In this document: in pieces, positions 1-4,463 of the stretch | Layout of the letters: each line of letters begins with the position of its first letter | How positions within the stretch are numbered: position 1 is the stretch's first letter | Assembly (NCBI GenBank): GCA_009704345.1 | Contig: WLEH01000068.1 | Coordinates: 1 to 6,218 of the forward strand | Length of the DNA stretch: 6,218 nt | Direction of reading: 5' to 3' | Source of the DNA: Actinomycetota bacterium | GTDB taxonomy: Bacteria; Actinomycetota; Actinomycetes; S36-B12; UBA5976 | Made by a program: the position numbers and the translations under genes | Notes under the pieces: generated by a model | Told to the model about the DNA's origin: nothing | What the model saw: the letters and a program-made list of their open reading frames with translations, nothing else | The model's database searches: none

Positions 1-164
1 GACTGATACTGCTGTTGCAACATAGGCAACATAGCTTGTGCAGACTGTGTAGCCGCATGAGTCTCAATAGCATGAGAAATGCTCTGACCAAGGCCAGCCA
101 TCGAATTGACAACTTGCTGGTTGCCCTGCTGGATATTTCCAAAGTTGTAGTATCCGATTGCCAT
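1..164 (-). CDS. Start of a second Gln-rich virion-type protein (3'-partial)
   Basis: A frame opening with the ATG at 162-164 runs without a stop to the left edge, giving 54 complete codons and two bases of the next. The protein begins MAIGYYNFGNIQQGNQQVVN and continues with SMAGLGQSISHAIETHAATQ, then a Met/Gln-rich stretch (AMLPMLQQQYQ). It is Gln-rich, hydrophilic and probably helical after residue 10. No signal peptide is visible. The start is six bases downstream of the previous stop (bases 165-169 between) and shares the ATATGGC context with the three small genes; no Shine-Dalgarno sequence is present. Its composition is like that of the preceding ejection-type protein, so it is probably another internal virion or tail protein, but with so little of it visible the role stays open. 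Confidence 0.7.
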   Translation of the reverse strand, partial: MAIGYYNFGNIQQGNQQVVNSMAGLGQSISHAIETHAATQSAQAMLPMLQQQYQ

Positions 165-169
165 ATATT

Positions 170-1150
170 TTAACCAAATGGATATTGTGTTCCCAATCCA
201 AGATTTGGGACGGCACTCATTGCAGATGGATTATATCCCAAACTGCTCATGTAACTAGATGCCTGTGATGCGCTCGGAATAGCTCCAATAGTAGCTTGCG
301 CTCCTTGACCAGAAAGACCACCCAAATAATTAGCAGTATTTAGAGAGTTTGCAAAACCAAGTCCTGCTTGCGCTCCAGAAATCCCCATATTCATCATATT
401 CTGATTTTGCATTTGATTTTGAGCATACTGATTTGCTTGAGACTGATATTGATTTTCAGCCATTTGCATTCCCTGACCAGCGGCGGCTCCAGCTAATTGC
501 GCCCCCATTCCAGTAGCTTGCAATCCAGCTTGTAATCCAGCAGTAGGACTAACAACCATGCTATTAGCAAGCTGTTGCCATGTCGGTGCGGCACTCAATC
601 CAAACTGAGAAAGACCAACGCTAGTTTGACCAATGTTTCTAGCAAAGTTTTGAGGGGCTTGCCCCCCTCCTGAGAAAAGATTAAATCCACCACCAAGGTT
701 CTGAGCTACTTGTCGGTTTATACCCTGCTGAACATCCAAAGGAATTTGGCCTTGGATATATGAGTTAATCTGGTTTTGAGCAAGTTGCCTTTGGGCTTGT
801 GATCCCGGCATTACCGCTTCTTGATTGGCAATATTTGCTTGCGTTCCTACTTTAGAAAAATCAATTCCCTGCTGTTGAGCCTGATTAAATGCCTGAGATC
901 CAAATCCCAGAGCCTGTGGGGACATTTGGTTAAACTGCTGTTTCTGAAAATCTAATGCTTGTTGTGGGTTAAAGCTGGGCATTCCACCGCCACCGCTTTT
1001 GCTTAACAAGGCACCCCCAATGCCTCCAGCCGCACCCAATGCGCCACCAATTAATGCCGCACTACCAGCACTCAAGCCCAATGTTTCAAATACAGGCATT
1101 TTCTTATGCTTGTATTCTGCAAATGTCTGTGGCGGCGTTAGGAATCTCAT
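170..1150 (-). CDS. Gln/Gly/Ala-rich internal virion or DNA-ejection-type protein (putative)
   Basis: This 326-residue protein is low in charge (about 17 charged residues in all) and rich in Gln, Ala, Gly, Asn and Met. Residues 24-49 form an unbroken Gly/Ala/Leu/Ile segment with closely spaced glycines (G35, G36, G39, G42, G43, G45, G46), a possible membrane-active glycine zipper. Residues 60-150 and 205-260 look helical and Gln-rich, with AGLQAGLQATGMG and ENQYQSQANQYAQNQMQNQ. Proteins of this kind, with a glycine-rich hydrophobic start and Gln-rich helices, are common among internal virion proteins that short-tailed phages eject into the host envelope; this is resemblance, not proof. There is no cysteine. 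The first ATG overlaps the previous stop as ATGA. A second, at 1097-1099, would begin MPVFETLG just before the hydrophobic segment and is a real alternative start. Confidence 0.6.
   Translation of the reverse strand: MRFLTPPQTFAEYKHKKMPVFETLGLSAGSAALIGGALGAAGGIGGALLSKSGGGGMPSFNPQQALDFQKQQFNQMSPQALGFGSQAFNQAQQQGIDFSKVGTQANIANQEAVMPGSQAQRQLAQNQINSYIQGQIPLDVQQGINRQVAQNLGGGFNLFSGGGQAPQNFARNIGQTSVGLSQFGLSAAPTWQQLANSMVVSPTAGLQAGLQATGMGAQLAGAAAGQGMQMAENQYQSQANQYAQNQMQNQNMMNMGISGAQAGLGFANSLNTANYLGGLSGQGAQATIGAIPSASQASSYMSSLGYNPSAMSAVPNLGLGTQYPFG
517..540 (-). repeat. 12-base tandem duplication coding AGLQ AGLQ
   Basis: Two adjacent 12-base units differ at one base (cttgcaatccag then cttgtaatccag on the plus strand). 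They encode the doubled AGLQ at residues 204-211 of the Gln-rich protein. The single change is synonymous, so the duplication has been kept in frame. It probably arose by slippage in a low-complexity gene. Confidence 0.6.
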
Positions 1151-1635
1151 GCGATTTGTAATTCTTTATGGATAAGGCTTGGGCTTACTTCCTTTTTCCA
1201 TATACTAAATTCTGGTTTTGATGTGTCGATTAAAGGGTTTTCGTTTGGTTCCGACAATCTTAACACTATTTCATTAGGATCTTCAATATTATCTGGATTG
1301 GAATGGCAAGTCACCCAAATTGTGTCTTCAATATTATAAAGAAGCCTTTTTGTTCCCGTTCTGGTGATTCCCATAAACCCAGCCTCATGCATTCCTTCTA
1401 TCTCAAATTCACCATTTTCTTTTTCACGCAAAACGGCAACTTTCCCTTTTAGGATAAAAAATGGGTGTGTTGTTTTATGCTTTAAAGAAACAACAATTGA
1501 ATCTTTTGGCATAAAAATCTTTCTAGTATAAATTTCAGGAGTAAAGAAATGCTCCAATGGGCATTCTACTTTAGGCGAGTTTCCAATCTGCTCCTCTATC
1601 TTGTCCATTGTGCTAATTTCAGAAAGTTCTTTCAT
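1147..1635 (-). CDS. Small cupin-like (jelly-roll) phage protein
   Basis: From the ATG at 1633-1635 this is a 162-residue protein. Residues 40-112 have the pattern of a cupin-type beta barrel: H53 and H57 before FFILKGKVAVL, an acidic hairpin (REKENGEFEIEG), then H83-E84-A85-G86-F87, TRTGTKRLLYN, and WVTCH111. The three or four histidines could bind a metal or ligand, though the classical cupin motifs are degenerate. The rest is polar, with an acidic stretch around residues 115-122 and a Pro-rich end. The chosen start sits one base after the connector-like stop (TGA-T-ATG). ATGs at 1669-1671 and 1660-1662 in the same frame would make it up to 174 residues and cannot be excluded. GC is about 35% (148 of 420 bases at 1201-1620), well below both neighbours. 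Its function in the virion or infected cell is unknown; a base-plate decoration, ligand sensor or metabolic enzyme are all possible. Confidence 0.6.
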   Translation of the reverse strand: MKELSEISTMDKIEEQIGNSPKVECPLEHFFTPEIYTRKIFMPKDSIVVSLKHKTTHPFFILKGKVAVLREKENGEFEIEGMHEAGFMGITRTGTKRLLYNIEDTIWVTCHSNPDNIEDPNEIVLRLSEPNENPLIDTSKPEFSIWKKEVSPSLIHKELQIA

Positions 1636-1636
1636 A

Positions 1637-2653
1637 TCAATAAGGCCATGTTGCTCCATCATCCCAAGCATATGTCGGGATCAAGGCATTTAGCATCATG
1701 TTGTTTGGGAACTGGCGAATAGCACTTCCAGTAGGTTCTTCCCTATCAGCAGTCTCCCTATTCACTTCAAAGATGGCATTCTGAAGAGATGCGGCATAAA
1801 GCTGGTCGCTACCTTTATTCTCACGATAAACAACCGCCATAACAGCGGAAATCATTGCTTCAGGTGTAAACTCAACCTGATCAGTCAACTCAAACAAATC
1901 TTGGTAATTCTTTTTGCAATACAAAATCACCGAATCCTTGACTCGACCTTGAATCGCATACCTACGGAAGCTAGGATTAACATCGTAGGGTTGATATATC
2001 GCAAGAAGCATTTGAGCCTGTGCATCAGGATCGTATGCGTAAAGCCTTACCCTGCCTTTGGTTTGAGGCTTGGTGCATTGGAATACGCTCTTAAAGAAGT
2101 TCACCGAATAAACATAAGTAGGAGCAAGCCCTAAAGTAATCGTTTCGCTTATCCTTGTGCCATAGGCATTCTCGCCAAAGAAAGTAACTTCTACTCCCGC
2201 ATCTAGCGGAGATTCGGCCTCCACGCACAATTTGTACGGAGCCATTTCATAGTTCTGGTAGGTAACGTGCTTCCCACCTACTTCAATAAACTTCTTATTA
2301 CCACCATTCCAACCATAGGCTTGACCCCACCCATTGCCATTTCCGTAGCCTCCAGAGCTTGCATCACCCCATGTATCTTGCGGGATGCTCTGATACCACT
2401 CATTTCCAAGTGATACAGGCTGTCCATCAATCCAAGCCAATCGAACTTGCTTGTAAAGGCTAGGAAGCGTCAGCAATCCATTGACGCAAGCAATGCAAAC
2501 ATACTCGCAAAGGCTGTCTACATCCACTTTATTCCATAAAAGTGACCTTGCTTTATTAAGATATGACAATTGGGTTGCTTGATTGCAAGTGCCGCTATTC
2601 CCTGCGTAAGGACGCAGAATAGGAAGCATATCTTGTACGGAATAAAGAGACAT
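1637..2653 (-). CDS. Virion structural protein, head-tail adaptor / tail-tube type (putative)
   Basis: This 338-residue protein has a layout seen in phage connector or tail-tube components. An N-terminal helical part (residues 5-45, with QLSYLNKARSLLWNK) is followed by strands including VCIACVNGLLTLPSLYKQV and the IDGQPVSLGNEWYQ segment. Residues 94-119 form a striking Gly/Asn/Trp/Tyr-rich loop. Residues 121-235 form a beta-sandwich-like region (VEVTFFGENAYGTRISETITL, then KGRVRLYAYDP). Residues 236-305 are mainly helical, with AMISAVMAVVYRENKG and ASLQNAIFEVNRE. The general order of helix, LTLP strand, beta domain and C-terminal helices resembles head-tail adaptor proteins; the exact role is inference from family resemblance and context. 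There is no signal peptide. It follows a 52-base gap and is joined to the cupin-like gene by TGA-T-ATG. No Shine-Dalgarno sequence precedes its ATG. Confidence 0.6.
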   Translation of the reverse strand: MSLYSVQDMLPILRPYAGNSGTCNQATQLSYLNKARSLLWNKVDVDSLCEYVCIACVNGLLTLPSLYKQVRLAWIDGQPVSLGNEWYQSIPQDTWGDASSGGYGNGNGWGQAYGWNGGNKKFIEVGGKHVTYQNYEMAPYKLCVEAESPLDAGVEVTFFGENAYGTRISETITLGLAPTYVYSVNFFKSVFQCTKPQTKGRVRLYAYDPDAQAQMLLAIYQPYDVNPSFRRYAIQGRVKDSVILYCKKNYQDLFELTDQVEFTPEAMISAVMAVVYRENKGSDQLYAASLQNAIFEVNRETADREEPTGSAIRQFPNNMMLNALIPTYAWDDGATWPY

Positions 2654-2705
2654 AAAACTAGGCGCAATAGAATTTTTCTAATTTATATCTATCAGTTCTT
2701 ATTTT
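2654..2705 (-). other. AT-rich intergenic gap before the connector-like gene
   Basis: This 52-base gap is the longest in the window and divides the small-gene cluster from the connector-like gene. It is strongly AT-rich and contains a five-base inverted repeat, TAGAA/TTCTA, at 2668-2680 with a three-base loop. That is too short for a terminator. It could hold a promoter for the downstream genes, but I see no convincing -35/-10 pair and no ribosome site before the ATG at 2651-2653. Confidence 0.4.
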
Positions 2706-2855
2706 TTAGTTGCCCCGCCCTATGCCCTTGCCCGTGGCATAGCCACGAGCAACAGCTTTAGATGGGCCAACATCCTTCTTTCTGGCTCCCATCTTGAGAT
2801 AGGGGTAAGATTTTGCTTTAAGCATCTTCTTCCTCATCCCCTTTTGGGTAGCCAT
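2706..2855 (-). CDS. Very basic small phage protein (49 aa), third of three
   Basis: This 49-residue protein holds ten lysines and four arginines against one aspartate and no glutamate, a net charge near +13. Basic clusters include MRKKMLKAK (residues 7-15) and ARKK (24-27). The last third is Gly-rich (ARGYATGKGIGRGN). Such a composition is typical of nucleic-acid-binding or DNA-condensing peptides, but no family is recognisable. It could be a small virion protein packed with DNA, or a partner of an acidic assembly protein; both are inference. The ATG at 2853-2855 follows the previous stop with one T between (TAA-T-ATG), the same junction as before. A GTG at 2988-2990 in the same frame would extend it through the 83-residue gene and is rejected. 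A 52-base AT-rich gap follows, so this gene ends the cluster. Confidence 0.65.
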   Translation of the reverse strand: MATQKGMRKKMLKAKSYPYLKMGARKKDVGPSKAVARGYATGKGIGRGN

Positions 2856-2856
2856 A

Positions 2857-3108
2857 TTAGAGCCAATCTGCGTTGAAGGGAGTTCCGCGACCCATAGAAG
2901 TCTCATTGGCAGGGCCACCAACAGAAAATGCGCTCTGTGATTTTTCGCCAATGGATTTGATACGGGCGGTGCGAGCATCCTTAAAAGCACGAATTGCTGG
3001 GATATTGCTTTTCAATGCCATCCTCTGCATAGGTTGAGGAGTGGCATGATCGGAAACAATCCCACGCTCGGTGTGATCCACCGTGTATTGGACTCCGTGA
3101 GATGCCAT
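2857..3108 (-). CDS. Small hypothetical phage protein (83 aa), second of three
   Basis: I do not recognise this 83-residue protein. The first 25 residues are His/Thr/Asp-rich (SHGVQYTVDHTERG). The middle, residues 27-56, is a likely basic helix (MQRMALKSNIPAIRAFKDARTARIKSIGEK broken by one proline). The end is Gly/Asn-rich and closes in NADWL. No signal peptide, cysteine or membrane segment is present. The start at 3106-3108 follows the previous stop with a single T between (TAA-T-ATG), giving a tight +1 arrangement that suggests coupled translation. The same frame is open further upstream to a GTG at 3229-3231, but that start would overlap the 60-residue gene by 120 bases and is not used. 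Base composition matches its two small neighbours. It may be a minor structural or scaffold-like component of the virion; this is inference from position alone. Confidence 0.65.
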   Translation of the reverse strand: MASHGVQYTVDHTERGIVSDHATPQPMQRMALKSNIPAIRAFKDARTARIKSIGEKSQSAFSVGGPANETSMGRGTPFNADWL

Positions 3109-3109
3109 A

Positions 3110-3292
3110 TTATTTCTTGGAAGAACCACGACCCGGGGAGGAAGGTTCTGGCTGGAGCTTGCCAGCATAGAAAATTCCGCTGAACTCAGTTCCGCGAGGA
3201 TTGTTTCCAAGGTTTTCCTTGGCGTGTCCACGAGTGCTGAATCCCTCGCTTTGTAGTTTAGGCTCGGTAGCCCTGTTGGTGTTTTTAGCCAT
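3110..3292 (-). CDS. Small hypothetical phage protein (60 aa), first of three
   Basis: I do not recognise this 60-residue protein. It is hydrophilic and Gly/Asn/Pro/Ser-rich, with a mixed-charge first half (KNTNRATEPK, TRGHAKENLG), a single hydrophobic patch (FSGIFYAGKL, residues 37-46), and a Pro/Gly/Ser tail ending in KK. No signal peptide or membrane segment is visible, and much of it is probably disordered. The ATG at 3290-3292 is chosen because it shares the context ATATGGC with the next two genes. An upstream in-frame TTG at 3317-3319 would add nine residues, but no ATG is available. There is no Shine-Dalgarno sequence; the upstream stretch is CAACAACAACACCCAACC. It is 36 bases downstream of the endonuclease stop and one base upstream of the next start. 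GC is near 50%, unlike the endonuclease. A minor virion or assembly role is only a guess. Confidence 0.65.
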   Translation of the reverse strand: MAKNTNRATEPKLQSEGFSTRGHAKENLGNNPRGTEFSGIFYAGKLQPEPSSPGRGSSKK

Positions 3293-3328
3293 ATAGGTTG
3301 GGTGTTGTTGTTGATGCAAGTATGCGGT

Positions 3329-3946
3329 TTAATTTATAGTAGAATTGTTTGTTTTACGCAAGGCTTTCCTTTTTTGCTCTCTAATTTTTGCCTTAGCTCT
3401 CATTTTTTGTTTTGTGCTTTCTGAATGCATCCTATTCAAACCTGCGAGTGCAAGATTTTTCCTATGCTCTATAGAGAAGGGTTTTTTAGATATACCCCTT
3501 TTTGAATTAATTATTCTTTTTCTTGTTTCGTCTGATCTTTTTAATCCTTTTGATGATAAAGATATTTTCATCTTGTGTTCTTCAGAAAGTTTTTTCCCCA
3601 TTTTTGCCAAAGACATTTTTTTTCTGCTTTCTTGAGAAACCATCATCATTGAACCACCTCCCAAGTGAATATTGTATCCATATTTTCTATTCGCACTATT
3701 AAAGTAATTAATCCAAGCAACCTCCCTTACATCCATCATGTTTATATTACATTCTTCTAATATGCAAAAACTAAAAGACACCTCTCCATATTTATCCCAA
3801 GCACTTTGTAAGTATTGATTTTTGTGTTGCGATTTTCTTAACAACAGCAAATGACCAATTTTTCTTTTTGCTATATTGGAGCTTTGACCAATATATCGTT
3901 TCCCATTTTCTAAATTATGCCAGCAATATATGCCAGAAGCAATCAT
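3329..3946 (-). CDS. Free-standing GIY-YIG homing endonuclease with NUMOD3-type repeats
   Basis: This 205-residue protein belongs to the GIY-YIG nuclease family, which nicks or cuts DNA and in phages promotes its own spread into endonuclease-free relatives. The catalytic domain spans about residues 3-95: G5-I6-Y7, Y18-I19-G20, then R28, E75 (in REVAWI) and N92 (in YGYNIHLGG). These match in order and spacing the Tyr, Arg, Glu and Asn residues needed in I-TevI-type enzymes, so it should be active. From residue 104 come repeated basic segments of the NUMOD3 type, such as LSEEHKMKISLSSKG and RSDETRKRIINSKRG, then two weaker copies. These usually bind DNA in a sequence-specific way. The tail is very Lys/Arg-rich. 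The ATG lies within TAATG, sharing one base with the fibre-like gene stop. GC content is 195 of 618 bases (about 32%), far below the genes downstream, which fits recent acquisition. No intron is evident around it. Confidence 0.93.
   Translation of the reverse strand: MIASGIYCWHNLENGKRYIGQSSNIAKRKIGHLLLLRKSQHKNQYLQSAWDKYGEVSFSFCILEECNINMMDVREVAWINYFNSANRKYGYNIHLGGGSMMMVSQESRKKMSLAKMGKKLSEEHKMKISLSSKGLKRSDETRKRIINSKRGISKKPFSIEHRKNLALAGLNRMHSESTKQKMRAKAKIREQKRKALRKTNNSTIN
3392..3637 (-). repeat. NUMOD3-like DNA-binding repeats within the endonuclease gene
   Basis: Residues 104-185 of the endonuclease contain about four copies of a basic helix-like unit with the form S-x-E-x-[RHT]-x-K-x-[MI]. 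The cores are SQESRKKMSLAKMGK, LSEEHKMKISLSSKG, RSDETRKRIINSKRG and FSIEHRKNLALAG, with a further HSESTKQKMRAKAK. Such units act as site-specific DNA-binding modules in phage homing nucleases. The repetition is at the protein level, not the exact DNA level. Confidence 0.75.
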
Positions 3947-4419
3947 TACAAAACTGATAAATCATAGACACTCCAAACAATGGAGCTTATATTTGATCCA
4001 CTAGGGCAGTTTGCAAAAAATTGAAATCCAGTTGTTGCTTTTGTTCCAGAAGATATACTCCATGCAGGAAGCGCGGTAGGCGTTGCTGTGGCATTAAAGT
4101 TCATAGTAATTAGGTATGCAGATGTGGGCATAGCCGAAGAAAAAGTAACGGTATATGTTCCAATGCCAGTAGTAATAGAGGTAATGCTACCAGTTTGATA
4201 GCTTACGGCATCCAATTGGTTTTGGATTGAAAGAACATTTTCTTGAAGAGTTGTAATCTGTTGAGGCGTAACCTCATTCAAAAATGGAATATTTACAGTT
4301 CCATTGTTTAGATACAGAGTAATAAAACTATTTAAAATATCGCTCCATTTGCCTTCTGGACAATAGTTCGCGGGAACTGTTGGGAACAAAAGTTGCGCTG
4401 GAGAGCTTTGGTTATTCAT
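3946..4419 (-). CDS. Small tail fibre-like / receptor-binding-like protein
   Basis: This 157-residue protein has three visible parts. Residues 1-50 contain CPEGKWSDILNSF, an opening reminiscent of anchoring segments in small phage fibre proteins. Residues 51-72 (TPQQITTLQENVLSIQNQLDAV) look helical and could form a short coiled coil for trimer formation. Residues 85-157 are Ser/Thr-rich beta strands with YTVTFSSAMPTSAYLITMNF, an AWSISSGTKATTGFQFF segment and a closing IVWSVYDL. This resembles C-terminal tips of phage fibres and H-type lectin-like sheets. It carries only two cysteines (C20, C138) and no signal peptide. The gene follows the large tail-type gene and its stop overlaps the endonuclease start by one base. 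I infer a role in host recognition; a fibre-associated assembly protein is the alternative. The start ATG is the first in frame and lacks a clear ribosome site. Confidence 0.6.
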   Translation of the reverse strand: MNNQSSPAQLLFPTVPANYCPEGKWSDILNSFITLYLNNGTVNIPFLNEVTPQQITTLQENVLSIQNQLDAVSYQTGSITSITTGIGTYTVTFSSAMPTSAYLITMNFNATATPTALPAWSISSGTKATTGFQFFANCPSGSNISSIVWSVYDLSVL

Positions 4420-4463
4420 GGAGCTTTAAGTTATATGATAAATTGTTTTTGCTTGCAATTCTT
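4420..4463 (-). other. Intergenic gap between tail-type and fibre-like genes
   Basis: These 44 AT-rich bases separate the tail-type gene stop from the fibre-like gene start. Only a five-base inverted repeat (AATTG/CAATT) is visible, too weak to call a terminator. There is no run of T downstream of it, no clear promoter, and no GGAG-type ribosome site before the ATG at 4417-4419. Confidence 0.4.

Noticed and set aside
1901..2134. Plus-strand frame of 77 codons
   Set aside because: Antisense to the connector-like gene, with no recognisable domain, and all supported genes lie on the other strand.
2668..2680. Inverted repeat TAGAA/TTCTA as a terminator
   Set aside because: A five-base AT stem with a three-base loop is too weak, and occurs easily by chance in an AT-rich gap.
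2706..2990. GTG-started 94-codon version of the basic small gene
   Set aside because: It would overlap the 83-residue gene by over 130 bases, while the ATG at 2853-2855 follows that gene's stop by one base in the recurring junction.
2857..3231. GTG-started 124-codon version of the second small gene
   Set aside because: It would overlap the 60-residue gene by about 120 bases. The ATG at 3106-3108 abuts the upstream stop and shares the start context of its neighbours.
3295..3316. Short GTT-type repeat before the 60-residue gene as a regulatory array
   Set aside because: Only three to four triplets, no regular longer unit, and no sign of a binding site or CRISPR-like spacing.
3345..3635. Plus-strand frame of 96 codons with a hydrophobic, membrane-like N-terminus
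   Set aside because: It lies wholly antisense to the endonuclease. Its Phe/Leu-rich character is the mirror of Lys/Glu-rich codons in that gene, and it has no ribosome site or plus-strand neighbours.
3329..4419. Group I intron hosting the endonuclease
   Set aside because: The fibre-like gene ends cleanly at a stop that overlaps the endonuclease start, and no second exon or spacer for intron structure exists on either side.
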